This document shows positions 29,829 to 38,920 of a stretch of 64,000 nt of DNA, piece by piece. The translations under genes were made by a program, and so were the position numbers. Within the stretch, counting starts at the first letter, position 1, and the number at the start of each line of letters is the position of its first letter. The notes beneath the pieces were generated by a model. It searched no databases. It was given only the letters and a program-made list of their open reading frames with translations, and was not told the DNA's origin. The stretch covers positions 269,909-333,908 of the forward strand of contig WMKK01000009.1 in the NCBI GenBank assembly GCA_012295225.1, written 5' to 3'. This stretch comes from Ostreococcus mediterraneus (lineage: Eukaryota; Chlorophyta; Mamiellophyceae; Mamiellales; Bathycoccaceae).

Positions 29829-30049
29829 CGCGTCAGAGGCGTCGTCTGGCGCGCGTGCGGTGCCGCCGTCGTCCCTCGAGGGACGATTATCGTCGCGTTT
29901 TCCTAGACCCTAGCCTCGACCCGACCGACAGCTTTTGGAATTTGAAAACGTGTTAACCGTCGATGTCGTGACGTCGATGACCCACAGTGCGCGACGCGCG
30001 CGGCGTCGAACGCGCGGATTGACGTCTCGGGGTGCGTATCGTGGCGTCC

Positions 30050-31135
30050 ATGGCGTCGACGGTGACGACGACGTCGCGGACCGCGACGACATCGTCGTCG
30101 ATGCGCGCGAGGGTGGCGCGCGGTGGGTGGTGCGCTCGAGCGCGCGTGCCGAGGCGTGTTCGGGGCGTTGATGCGCGAGGAACGATGGATGTGGGGAACA
30201 CGTTCGTGGATGGCGTTTTAGGCAGCGTGTTAGTGTTGGCGATTGCGCAATCAGGGTCGGCGCTGACGGCACGGCGACGGGAGATGGGGGAGGCGCGCGC
30301 GTCGGCGTCGGCGTCGTTCGCCGAGAAAGAGGACGAGGATGGAGGGGATTTGAACTTGAGATGGACCGTAGCGAGCGTTGTGGGTTGTATTCCGCTTTTT
30401 GCTTGGTGTTCGTGGCTTTTACCGACGATATCACTCGGATCTTGGGATGATGAAGACGCGCGAGGAATGGGCAAACAAAAGGCACTGGCGTTTGCTGGGG
30501 CGTATTTGCTCGCATACGCCGCGCACGGATTTAATCCTAGCGATAGTGCGACGTGGTTAGTGACACTCATGTGCGCGGCACATATTCAAATAGAACGTAC
30601 GATTGCGTTAGACACGATCGATGTGGATGAGACACCCGTGATTGGAACAACGCAAGGCGAAGGGAAAACGTTGTCAGATTGGGCATCCGTCGACCACCAT
30701 GCGCCGGCGCGCTCACAGAAGGGCAAAGGCATGGTGCTCGGACTCTTGAACCCGCGATCGCAGTCATCAGAGTCAACGTCAACAACTACATCAATCACGG
30801 GAAGTACGCCGGTAAGGAGCGCAGTAAATGTTGGACGAGCTCTCGGCCAAGTGAGCGTCGCAGCGAAACAATTTGGAGCGAGCGTACGAGAAGGTCAAAT
30901 GCAAGCCGAAATCGAACAAGAAGCTCTTCGCACGCAGCAGGCCTTGGCGCAAGAATCCCAGATTCTATCAGGTGAGCTCGAAGATTGGGATGTTCGATTC
31001 AGATTGCGAACGATGACAAAGCCGCAACTGCTTGATATCGCGCGTCAAAAAGGTTTGAAACGCTTTTCAAAACTCACCAAACCTCAGCTCATCGCTAGGC
31101 TCGAACGGGAAGTCATCGAACAAGACAGAAAATAA
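30050..31135 (+). CDS. Predicted plastid membrane protein with C-terminal SAP-like motif
   Basis: A 361-residue protein from the ATG at 30050 (an in-frame GTG lies 18 nt upstream). The first 40 residues are S/T/R-rich, a likely transit peptide. Four hydrophobic segments follow (FVDGVLGSVLVLAIAQ, VASVVGCIPLFAWCSWLLPTI, ALAFAGAYLLAYAAHGF, WLVTLMCAAHI). A polar linker and a coiled segment lead to MTKPQLLDIARQKGLKRFSKLTKPQLIARLE, a SAP-like or Rho-N-like helix-extended-helix. That motif binds nucleic acid elsewhere. A membrane anchor plus SAP-like tail would suit a nucleoid or RNA tether, but that is inference. Confidence 0.6.
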   Translation: MASTVTTTSRTATTSSSMRARVARGGWCARARVPRRVRGVDARGTMDVGNTFVDGVLGSVLVLAIAQSGSALTARRREMGEARASASASFAEKEDEDGGDLNLRWTVASVVGCIPLFAWCSWLLPTISLGSWDDEDARGMGKQKALAFAGAYLLAYAAHGFNPSDSATWLVTLMCAAHIQIERTIALDTIDVDETPVIGTTQGEGKTLSDWASVDHHAPARSQKGKGMVLGLLNPRSQSSESTSTTTSITGSTPVRSAVNVGRALGQVSVAAKQFGASVREGQMQAEIEQEALRTQQALAQESQILSGELEDWDVRFRLRTMTKPQLLDIARQKGLKRFSKLTKPQLIARLEREVIEQDRK

Positions 31136-31236
31136 CTGCATAAAATATAAATTACATAGAAATAGCACTGTACAATATCACTGCGACGATTTGCTTCACG
31201 TGCAAGAGAGTCGAAATCAACTACGCAACGCTTGAC

Positions 31237-31698
31237 TTATGCACGCCACCCGCTCCACTCGCACAAATCGAATTTGATGAGACCAGCATCGGCACCTTGT
31301 TCCAACATCTGTACATTACATCTGTGCTCTGATGACATTCCAATCACATACTTTGGGCGCACGCATGTGCCTTCGCGTACGGCCACGTTTAACATCTTCA
31401 ACACTTGAAGTCCAGTGTACGGCGGCATGAAATAATCAAGCAAGAGAACGTCTGGCGCAAACTCGGCGATGATGCGCACCGCATCGTCGGAACGCCACTG
31501 TTGCTTGAACTCCCCCACCGTGTTCACTCCGCCGTTCGTCAGCATCTCATCAATCGCGTAGCTGTCCTCGAAAGCCAAGACTCTGTATGCCTGCTTTCCA
31601 GCCGTCGCCGACGCCGACGGCGTTCGATGCCCTCGACTGCGCGCCGCGCTGCACGACCATCGTCCCACGTGTCGTATCGACGATCGCGCGAGCAGCAT
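31237..31698 (-). CDS. Single-domain response-regulator (receiver) protein, possibly plastid
   Basis: The frame stays open upstream, but the ATG at 31698 gives a 153-residue product with a short S/R/A-rich leader. The domain starts at YRVLAFEDSYAIDEML (acidic pocket E-D) and continues through FAPDVLLLDYFMPPYTGLQVLKML, with the phospho-acceptor Asp in LLDYFMP. VIGMSSE holds the switch Ser, and DAGLIKFDL the conserved Lys. All catalytic positions of a receiver seem present. No output domain is found. A partner kinase cannot be named. It shares a promoter region with the glycosyltransferase at 31817. Confidence 0.68.
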   Translation of the reverse strand: MLLARSSIRHVGRWSCSAARSRGHRTPSASATAGKQAYRVLAFEDSYAIDEMLTNGGVNTVGEFKQQWRSDDAVRIIAEFAPDVLLLDYFMPPYTGLQVLKMLNVAVREGTCVRPKYVIGMSSEHRCNVQMLEQGADAGLIKFDLCEWSGWRA

Positions 31699-31816
31699 TA
31701 ACTTCTCAGTGCGATCGGCGTCGCGCAGTCTGGCCTTGACCTCTTGCGTTGTGCTCGATTCGTCCTCACAACGCAACGCGTTCGTCGTCGTCCTCACGCC
31801 GTCGTCTCGGCGGGAG

Positions 31817-33382
31817 ATGAGCATGGGGGCATCTCCGAGCGAGCGACGGACAAGGAATGCATTGGCAATCGCTGCACGAGCCCGCAGGCGTCGTAGACGA
31901 AACATCGCTATCGCATTCGTGCTCTTCATCGCGTTCGAGCTCAAGACGTTCTACCCGGGGGATCAAACGTTGCGCAACGCCTCGGAATCATGGGGGCGGC
32001 TCATGTTTTCGAGAAGTGGCTTTTCGTTCGGGAAGACGTACGAAAAACGTTTTAGTGAGCACAAGGTACAACTAGATGCGTCGGATTCGTCGATAGCGGT
32101 GACAAAGAAGGAGTTTACTGTGCAAGGAAGGATTCCAGACAAACCAGAGTGGACGCGAGACGTAACTTTAGATGAACTCGTCGCCGCAGACAAGGGTAAA
32201 AAGTGTTTCTTTTACGTCGAAGTAGCCGAACCAGTGCTTGTACTCTATGATGATGGTGATGAGTTGCGACATAACTTGGAGAACGGGATGATGGACTTGG
32301 ATATAGAACAGATGCGGTGCACGTACTACAACGGTGTCAACAAGCCGCGAACAGGGCAGTCGATGGAGGATAGCGCTTGGAGGTTAGTCCCCGATCCGAT
32401 TTCAGGTGGGAAAGTAGTTCTAATGAGTACGGCAACGACGCTGGGGATGTTGTCGGCGTATCATCGCCCGTTGTTAAATCATCAGGCTTACGCCGCACAC
32501 CACGGTTACGGTTCAATTTTATCACTCGTTTCGAAAGACAAGCTCAAGGGGCGTTCGGGTAAATTCGCCAAACACATTGCACTCGGAGTTCAAGTGAATA
32601 AAAGAGCGTATGATATGGCGTGCCATGTCGACCTCGATGCTTGGTTTGCAAGCTGGGATTCGTTGAGCACGTACTCAAAGCATTGGCCAGAGTCCAAAAA
32701 TTTGTTCTTTGGCGATACTGGTCAAGTGTGGTTGAACTCTGGGTTGATGTGTGCAAGATCGAATGATTGGTCTAGCAAATTTTTCGAGCGCGTTATCAAT
32801 GCTGCATATGGAGAAGGTGTGGGTAAAGATTCTAAGCTCGTAAAGTTTGGATTCAAGCGGGACCAACCCGCCGTGTGGCACATTCTCCTATCAGATTGGG
32901 CCAAGAGCGACGCGGTACCTTACCACGGACCGCGGTGCTCGATGTGGTCTGAATGCAACCCGGATTCAAACCCGATTGAGTGCTGGCACTGGTGTTTCTG
33001 GGATGCACTCCAGCGCATTCCAGGTTGGCAGGGATTGCACGATTTGAATAAACTTCCAAACGTGTATTTGGATTCGCAGCACAACAAACCGCAAATGCAC
33101 CGCATGTGCTTGCGAAGTTGTCATAGCGTACTCAATCGTGGTAAAATGGCCCTTTGTTCAGCCATCACTCGCATGAAATTGTGTTTCCCGAAAGATGTAG
33201 ACAAAATGTCGCTGTGTGATGGTAGAGGGTGCTTGCAACAACTCACGTCGGGTGGCGGCGCGTGGCTCAAGCACACTGGTCACCAGCATTGGCGAGACGT
33301 TCTACCATCTTGTATTCCGATAAACGCTGCGGAGTCCAAAAGAGAAAAATACTCCAACTTTGCTCTGTGCCGAAAGCATTAG
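31817..33382 (+). CDS. Type II membrane glycosyltransferase-like protein
   Basis: A 521-residue protein from the ATG at 31817 (a second ATG is at 31823). A basic stretch (RARRRRRRN) precedes a single signal anchor (IAIAFVLFIAFEL, about residues 31-43), giving Golgi-type topology. The lumenal part includes MSTATTLGMLSAYHRPLLNHQAYAAHHGY, a DLDAWF block with the putative metal-binding D-x-D (ACHVDLDAWFASWD), and NSGLMCARSNDWSSKFFERV followed by KRDQPAVWHIL, as in GT34/GT77-like enzymes. The last 150 residues carry many cysteines (C-x-M-W-S-E-C, WHWC, MCLRSCHS, SLCDGRGC). The exact family is not assigned. Confidence 0.68.
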   Translation: MSMGASPSERRTRNALAIAARARRRRRRNIAIAFVLFIAFELKTFYPGDQTLRNASESWGRLMFSRSGFSFGKTYEKRFSEHKVQLDASDSSIAVTKKEFTVQGRIPDKPEWTRDVTLDELVAADKGKKCFFYVEVAEPVLVLYDDGDELRHNLENGMMDLDIEQMRCTYYNGVNKPRTGQSMEDSAWRLVPDPISGGKVVLMSTATTLGMLSAYHRPLLNHQAYAAHHGYGSILSLVSKDKLKGRSGKFAKHIALGVQVNKRAYDMACHVDLDAWFASWDSLSTYSKHWPESKNLFFGDTGQVWLNSGLMCARSNDWSSKFFERVINAAYGEGVGKDSKLVKFGFKRDQPAVWHILLSDWAKSDAVPYHGPRCSMWSECNPDSNPIECWHWCFWDALQRIPGWQGLHDLNKLPNVYLDSQHNKPQMHRMCLRSCHSVLNRGKMALCSAITRMKLCFPKDVDKMSLCDGRGCLQQLTSGGGAWLKHTGHQHWRDVLPSCIPINAAESKREKYSNFALCRKH

Positions 33383-33459
33383 AACGCGCGCGCGAATGTA
33401 GAGAGTTTTTATTTATTAGCTAGAATTCTAGAAAAATCGTCATCACAAGAATTCGATTT

Positions 33460-34500
33460 TCATACTACTGACAGTCGTCGATCGACGCCCTCCGCGGCCT
33501 CGCGTTCGACGGGCATCAGGGCAACTTCTTCATCGATTGGCGTACCAAAGACATCCATCTCCCGGTCGTCTTCATCGTCGTCCGCCGCGGATGGATCCCA
33601 CTGCGGCCCAACTTTCACTCGCATCGCGTCTTGAGCTATAATCGCTATGCGGTAACTCACAAACAACGTCATCAACAATCCGAGAACGTAAAACGTAATC
33701 TCCAGTGCCGTCGCTCCGTCTCTACCACTTGCTCGTCTCCCAGTGTCTCCCAAATACACGTACACAAAACTCGAAGGCATCACACCGACGAGCGTCGCCA
33801 AAGCGTACGACGTAAACGACACCGACGTCAAACCCAACAAATAGCTCGCCGCAGTGAACGGCGAGAATGGAGACAGACGAACTAATAAAACTATTTGCGA
33901 GCCATCTTTTATGACAGCCTCGTCCAACGCCTTGAATCGCCCACCATCTCGTACTAATAGCTTTTCTACCCACGGTCGCGCGGCGTATCGGGACAGTAAA
34001 AAGCTCACAATCGCTCCCGCCCCTGCAGACGTCACGCACAGCGCCACGCCACCCAAGGTGCCGTATAATATCCCTGCCGTCACACACGTCGCACTCGCCG
34101 CGCCCGGAATCACCCCAAAGCTCGCGATGAGCACGTTGAATATAAAAAACTTCACCGGATTCTTCACGTGAGGCATGACATCCTCATACAAGTCAATCTC
34201 AACCCGCGTCGAGGCGTACACCGCGCCCCCGATGACGGCCACGACGGTGAGGAACACCCCCAAGGCTTTCACGACGAGTTCGCACGTCAACACCGGCGCG
34301 GTCGATCCCGACGTCGACGTCGACGTCGACGTCGACGCATTCCCGTGCGCGCGCGTGCCCCCACCACCGTCCGCACCGCTCGCGCCCCCACCACCGTCCG
34401 CGCTCGCGCTCGCGCCGTCGCCCAGGAGCACGCCTCGGTCGTGCGCCGTCGTCCCGCGCTGTCGCGCGATGGCCCCTACGGTGGACCTCGACGCGCTCAT
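33460..34500 (-). CDS. VTT-domain membrane protein (TVP38/TMEM64/DedA family)
   Basis: A 346-residue protein from the ATG at 34500. After a Gly/Ser-rich leader with a (GACGTC)n-encoded Ser-Thr repeat come six or so hydrophobic helices. The VTT core is GVIPGAASATCVTAGILYGTLGGVALCVTSAGAGAIVSF..., with the conserved reentrant F-G-x-x-P-G-x-x motif and LVRLSPFSPFTAASYLLGLT. Relatives include TMEM41B/VMP1 and bacterial DedA, reported as lipid scramblases or transporters. The tail is acidic and cytosolic. The start was placed downstream of alternatives that would overlap the GYRB frame. Confidence 0.82.
   Translation of the reverse strand: MSASRSTVGAIARQRGTTAHDRGVLLGDGASASADGGGGASGADGGGGTRAHGNASTSTSTSTSGSTAPVLTCELVVKALGVFLTVVAVIGGAVYASTRVEIDLYEDVMPHVKNPVKFFIFNVLIASFGVIPGAASATCVTAGILYGTLGGVALCVTSAGAGAIVSFLLSRYAARPWVEKLLVRDGGRFKALDEAVIKDGSQIVLLVRLSPFSPFTAASYLLGLTSVSFTSYALATLVGVMPSSFVYVYLGDTGRRASGRDGATALEITFYVLGLLMTLFVSYRIAIIAQDAMRVKVGPQWDPSAADDDEDDREMDVFGTPIDEEVALMPVEREAAEGVDRRLSVV
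34310..34337. repeat. Hexanucleotide repeat GACGTC
   Basis: About four and a half copies of the palindromic unit GACGTC lie inside the coding sequence of the VTT protein's N-terminus. Confidence 0.9.
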
Positions 34501-34852
34501 CACGCGTCCCCCGTCCCGTCCCGTCCCGTCGCGTCCCGTCTGCGCGTCGTCGGCGACTGGCGCGCGCACCGGGCGCCGAGGTCCCATCGCTCTGCGGTCC
34601 ATCCACGCGTATGGGCGAACAGTACACGCGATGATGCCGTCGACGCCCATCGACGAACGTCACAGTCGCGCGCCCATGCCGGTGACGACGGTGACGACGA
34701 CGCAAACGAGGAGTGAGGGGTGGCGTGCGCGCGAACGAGTGCGCGTGGGAGCTCGTCAACGCGCGCATCGCGGACGGTGGAGTCAGGCGACGGGGGTGGT
34801 GACGCGAGCGACGGAGCGACGAGGGGAGGCGCAACGGCTGGGAACGGCGTGC
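34501..34852. other. Divergent promoter region, VTT protein / GYRB
   Basis: 352 nt between the two chosen start codons. It is GC-rich, contains CCCGTCCCGTC-type short repeats near 34507-34530 and a GACGGTGACGAC run near 34685. Both flanking frames are open through part of it, so either gene may start inside. Confidence 0.5.
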
Positions 34853-37057
34853 ATGACGAGCGCGGCGTTCGTTGGAGGAGTGTTACGACGACAACGACGA
34901 GGATCAGGGATGATGATGACGACGAGAGGACTGATGGGGATGATGTGTGCGGCGCATGGTGGTGGGCGCGCGACGACGGGGAACGGTGTGGGTTTGGTGC
35001 CGCGAAGCGCGACGTCGACGAAAGCGGCGTCTTTGGGGCGGTTGAACGACGCCGCTCGAGGACGGATGTTATTTGATGTGCGAACGCGAGCGATTAGTTC
35101 TTCCTCGGAAGTTTCTGAGAAAGATACGCGGGCGTATGATGCGGGCTCGATTCAAGTGTTGCAAGGTTTAGAGCCGGTGCGCAAGCGTCCGGGGATGTAC
35201 ATCGGCAGCACGAGCGCAAAAGGTTTGCATCACTTGGTGTGGGAAGTATTAGATAACGCCGTGGATGAAGTCCAAGCGGGACATGCAAGCCACGTGGTCG
35301 TAAAAATTGACCAAAATGGATTCGTGAGCGTTTCAGATGATGGGCGCGGGATTCCCACGGACGTTCACCCGGTCACCGGGAAGAGCTCGTTGGAAACTGT
35401 GCTCACGATTTTGCACGCCGGTGGCAAGTTCGGAGGTGACAACAGCGGTTATCGCGTCTCCGGTGGTCTTCACGGTGTTGGTATTTCCGTCGTGAATGCT
35501 TTATCAGAGCTCGTTGAAGTCACGGTTTACCGCGATGGTAACGAGTACAATCAGTCATTCTCGCGAGGCATCGCCGTTGGGGCGATGCAAGTAGCCAAGC
35601 AAGAGGGCAGCGGGAAAAGAAAAGGCACGACGATTCGCTTCAAACCTGATGACCAGATCTTTGATAAGATTGTATTTAGTGTTGATACCATCCGCACCAG
35701 AATGAAGGAGCTTGCATTCTTAAACAGTGGAACTGAGTTGAATTTGAGTTCATACGACAAGAAGAAGGACTCGATGGTTGACGAACAGATGCTTTTCACC
35801 GACGGCCTCAAGGATTACGTCATGGATCTTACTTCAGACGCCAATCGTCTTCATGAGCCTATAACATTCAAGGGAGAGTTAGAAGGTGTTCGCGTCGAAG
35901 GGTCACTGTGTTGGACAGCTGATTCATATTCAGATACGCTCTTGGGTTACGCGAATAGCATTCGAACGACGGATGGTGGTACGCACCTTGATGGATTGAA
36001 ATATTCTCTAACGAGGACAATCAACGCTCTGAGTCGCAAAGCGAAGTTACTCAAAGATTCTGACGCTAATCTGGGTGGCGATCACGTACGTGAAGGATTG
36101 TCGGGTGTTATTGCTGTCTGGGTTCCAAATCCGGAATTTGAAGGTCAAACAAAGACGCGTTTAGGAAACTCTGAAGTGCGCAGAATTGTTGAGACTATTG
36201 CCAGTGATGCTGTTGCGGGGCACATGGAGTTTAACCCAGATATTTTAAAATCTATTTTCGCTAAGGCACAATCAGCGTACAAGGCATCAGAGGCTGCAAA
36301 GCGCGCAAGAGAGATGGTGCGAAGAAAAACCGTGTTGACAGCAAACCGTTTACCGGGAAAACTTTCCGATTGCTCATCATCTGACGCCGACAAGACGGAG
36401 ATCTTTCTAGTTGAAGGTGACTCTGCTGGTGGTAGCTGTAAGCAGGGTCGCGATCGAGGTTTCCAGGCTGTTTTGCCGTTGAGAGGTAAAATTATGAACG
36501 TCGAGCGCAAACTTGACGCTTCTGCGTTGTACAAAAACACTGAAATCACAAACATGATTTCGGCACTCGGATTGGGGGGAATGGGTGACGACCTCGACAC
36601 TTCGGCTCTGAGATACTCTAAAATTATCATACTGACGGATGCAGATGTCGACGGTGCGCATATTCGAACACTCTTGCTTACGTTTTTGTACCGATACCAG
36701 CGAGATCTGTTTGAAAAGGGATACGTTTTCGCCGCTGTTCCACCACTCTACAAGGTCGTTGTCGGTAAAAAGGAGACTTATTGCTACGATGACGACGAAC
36801 TCGCAAAGCATCTCGCAAGCTTACCTGAAGGCGGCCAGAAGTACCACATCCAACGTTTTAAAGGTCTCGGTGAAATGATGCCCGAGCAATTATGGTCAAC
36901 AACTTTAGATCCGAAGCGACGTTTATTAAAGCGTTTAACCGTCGACGATGGAGTAGCAGCGAATCACATGTTCTCCACGCTCATGTCAAAAGATGTGGAG
37001 CCCAGAAGAAAGCTCATTACCGATGAAGGTTCCTCGCTCGCGTCTATTGACGTTTAA
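34853..37057 (+). CDS. GYRB: DNA gyrase subunit B, organelle-targeted
   Basis: A 734-residue protein from the ATG at 34853; the frame is open for a further 226 codons upstream, but those run antisense to the VTT gene. The leader (about 80 residues, R/M/G-rich) fits organelle targeting. GHKL ATPase motifs are clear: QVLQGLEPVRKRPGMYIG, WEVLDNAVDEV, DDGRGIPTD, GGLHGVGISVVNALS. The transducer domain follows. The TOPRIM part has EGDSAGG (about 521) and DADVDGAHIRTLLLTF (about 596), with QRFKGLGEMMPEQLW near the end. With GyrA it supercoils organelle DNA. Confidence 0.95.
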   Translation: MTSAAFVGGVLRRQRRGSGMMMTTRGLMGMMCAAHGGGRATTGNGVGLVPRSATSTKAASLGRLNDAARGRMLFDVRTRAISSSSEVSEKDTRAYDAGSIQVLQGLEPVRKRPGMYIGSTSAKGLHHLVWEVLDNAVDEVQAGHASHVVVKIDQNGFVSVSDDGRGIPTDVHPVTGKSSLETVLTILHAGGKFGGDNSGYRVSGGLHGVGISVVNALSELVEVTVYRDGNEYNQSFSRGIAVGAMQVAKQEGSGKRKGTTIRFKPDDQIFDKIVFSVDTIRTRMKELAFLNSGTELNLSSYDKKKDSMVDEQMLFTDGLKDYVMDLTSDANRLHEPITFKGELEGVRVEGSLCWTADSYSDTLLGYANSIRTTDGGTHLDGLKYSLTRTINALSRKAKLLKDSDANLGGDHVREGLSGVIAVWVPNPEFEGQTKTRLGNSEVRRIVETIASDAVAGHMEFNPDILKSIFAKAQSAYKASEAAKRAREMVRRKTVLTANRLPGKLSDCSSSDADKTEIFLVEGDSAGGSCKQGRDRGFQAVLPLRGKIMNVERKLDASALYKNTEITNMISALGLGGMGDDLDTSALRYSKIIILTDADVDGAHIRTLLLTFLYRYQRDLFEKGYVFAAVPPLYKVVVGKKETYCYDDDELAKHLASLPEGGQKYHIQRFKGLGEMMPEQLWSTTLDPKRRLLKRLTVDDGVAANHMFSTLMSKDVEPRRKLITDEGSSLASIDV

Positions 37058-37157
37058 TATCAGGCAAGCAATGCGCAAAGTTATGTAAAGTAGGAAGTTG
37101 TGAATGAAAGACTCTTTATTAGTACGTACACGACATCGTGTCATATTTGTAGCGTTT

Positions 37158-37553
37158 CTAATTCGCCTCTCCATTCAAAATTGCGCTCACGGAGGACATC
37201 ATGGATCCCGGTGACGCCGTTCGAGTGGTCGAGGAATGCGCTGTGTCATCGCGCTGCTCACGACGGAACTCAACGTCAACTTTTTGTAGTGGATTTTCGT
37301 TCGCTGTGCCACTCTTGAAGAGTTGAATTTGTATTTCTTCAATAGCTATTTTCATTGCTGTGACTTCACTCTTTAATTCGAGCAGTAGTCGAGATAGACT
37401 TTCGACGTGGATTTTGTGCGCAACTTGAATTTTGGGTTGCTCAAACTTGGCGCGGAGCTTAGCGAGTGTGGCGAGGCGTTCCGGGGTGTCGATCACAAGC
37501 TCGTTATCACTCACATCTAAAGATCTATCATTCGCAGAATTCACAGCGGGCAT
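37158..37553 (-). CDS. Small coiled-coil protein, unknown
   Basis: A 131-residue product. Residues 25-75 have heptad-like leucines (LATLAKLRAKF, VESLSRLLLELKSEVTAMKIAIEEIQIQL) and should form a coiled coil. The tail is Ser/Thr-rich. No family is recognised. It converges with GYRB (100 nt between stops). Confidence 0.55.
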   Translation of the reverse strand: MPAVNSANDRSLDVSDNELVIDTPERLATLAKLRAKFEQPKIQVAHKIHVESLSRLLLELKSEVTAMKIAIEEIQIQLFKSGTANENPLQKVDVEFRREQRDDTAHSSTTRTASPGSMMSSVSAILNGEAN

Positions 37554-37706
37554 GACGTAGATTTATGAAGACTGTGTGTTTAGTTACAAGCTACCAAAGT
37601 GAAAAGGTTTTGTTTTGCCGAGGCAATGCCACGCGAAAACTAGTCGTTTTCCTGCATCGCAACCGTCTGTTAAATTAGGTCTTCAACCGTTTGACGCTCC
37701 ACAACG

Positions 37707-38048
37707 TCATTGATTGAATGTCTCAGTTTCCTTCAGCGTCAACTTCAGGGCCTCACCTTTCAGTCGCTCGAGCTGTTGCTGCTGCTCGGGCGATAGAGAC
37801 TGCAAAATCTCTTCGTCGAGATCGCCTGATTCGAGGTCATCGCCTTCACCCTGAATGGAACGGAGGTACTTACCCCAGCCCGAAACAAACTCCTGCCACT
37901 GCTTATCGGTGACCTTTTCACTTCTCAAATGCGTTCTAAATTCTTCTCGGGCGTATGCGTCGCCCAAGCCCTTCATCGGCGCCGGTAGCGTTCTGTGCGC
38001 GCGACAGATCTTCCTGTACAGGGCAAAAATCTGTCGCACTCCACTCAT
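37707..38048 (-). CDS. SDHAF3: Succinate dehydrogenase assembly factor 3 (LYR protein, ACN9)
   Basis: A 113-residue protein with the LYR motif in FALYRKICRAHRTLP, then PMKGLGDAYAREEFRTHLRSEKVTDKQWQEFVSGWGKYLRSIQ. The pairing of L-G-D-x-Y with E-F-R-x-H is specific for the ACN9/SDHAF3 branch. It helps assemble the iron-sulfur subunit of mitochondrial complex II. The acidic, Gln-rich tail exceeds the family core by about 30 residues. Confidence 0.9.
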   Translation of the reverse strand: MSGVRQIFALYRKICRAHRTLPAPMKGLGDAYAREEFRTHLRSEKVTDKQWQEFVSGWGKYLRSIQGEGDDLESGDLDEEILQSLSPEQQQQLERLKGEALKLTLKETETFNQ

Positions 38049-38230
38049 CGTTCTCGCACACTCGATGGCCTATTATCGATCTATTATCGATCAACTACTG
38101 TTCTGCGCAGTTATATCTCTACAACCCTATACGCTCTCTCTCTTTCCTCACGCAAACACCGTCGACGCGTCGTCGCGCGCGCGCGCGCGCCCCTGAAACT
38201 CGCGGATCTCTTTCACGTCGTGCGCGACGT

Positions 38231-38488
38231 TTACTCCGCCACCAACCCTCCGCTTGGCTGGCTTAACACCCCGAGTTGTTCCTTCTCCAACTCAATCAAT
38301 TGCTCTTCACGGTGAAGCTGCACGATGAGCGGCACGACGAGCACCAAGAAGGATGTCCCGAACGTCCACGCCGCTTTGCCCGTGTGAAATGCAAGCTTCT
38401 TCGCCAAGCGCGCCACCTCGTGTGCGTCCAATCGCACCGGTCTCGCAGTGTTAGCGTGTTCGGCGTTAACGTTCGGGACGATCTCCAT
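38231..38488 (-). CDS. TOM9: TOM9/TOM22 mitochondrial import receptor subunit, short plant type
   Basis: An 85-residue protein from the ATG at 38488; the frame continues upstream to a GTG only. The transmembrane core TGKAAWTFGTSFLVLVVPLIVQLHREEQLIELE closely matches plant TOM9 (T-G-K-A-A-W, L-V-V-P-L-I, E-x-Q). As in plants, it lacks the long acidic cytosolic receptor domain of fungal and animal TOM22. It would sit in the outer-membrane TOM complex. Confidence 0.88.
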   Translation of the reverse strand: MEIVPNVNAEHANTARPVRLDAHEVARLAKKLAFHTGKAAWTFGTSFLVLVVPLIVQLHREEQLIELEKEQLGVLSQPSGGLVAE

Positions 38489-38920
38489 GAATTCCCGCGG
38501 TGCAACGACGATTGTGACGTCGTCCGGTGCGCGCGCGCCGCGCAAACGACGACGCAAAACACGAAAATCGCGCCGTGTCCAGGGTATAAGGGCCTCACGG
38601 GGCCGTCCTCGACTCACGATCGGTCGATGGCCCCGATTGAGCGATTTTTGTGCGCATCGATGAAATCTCCTACATCGTCTTTCGCGGTCGCGCTATACGA
38701 CATCCGCACCCGCACCCGCGCCCAGCGCGCATCGAACCGCGCCCAGCCGCGTCTGCGTCGGTCATCGGCGCCTCGCGCGGTCGTCGCGCGGTCGTCGCGC
38801 GCATTGCGCGCCATCGACGACGGTCGTTCCGACAACGACCCGAAACCGCGCGCGACAGTGTGCGGCTGCTTTCACTCGGCGTGAATCCAGACGTACGGCG
38901 TCGGACGACACCGCGCCAAT
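38489..38920. other. Divergent intergenic region, TOM9 / SERBP1-like
   Basis: 432 nt with no recognised gene. It is GC-rich, with repeated CGCCCAGCGCGC and CGGTCGTCGCGC units near 38715-38800. It should contain both promoters and the SERBP1-like leader. Confidence 0.5.

Noticed and set aside
31822-31825. CATG could serve as start codon for both divergent genes at once.
   Set aside because: On the minus strand a downstream ATG (31698) gives a better leader before the receiver domain, so overlap of starts is not needed.
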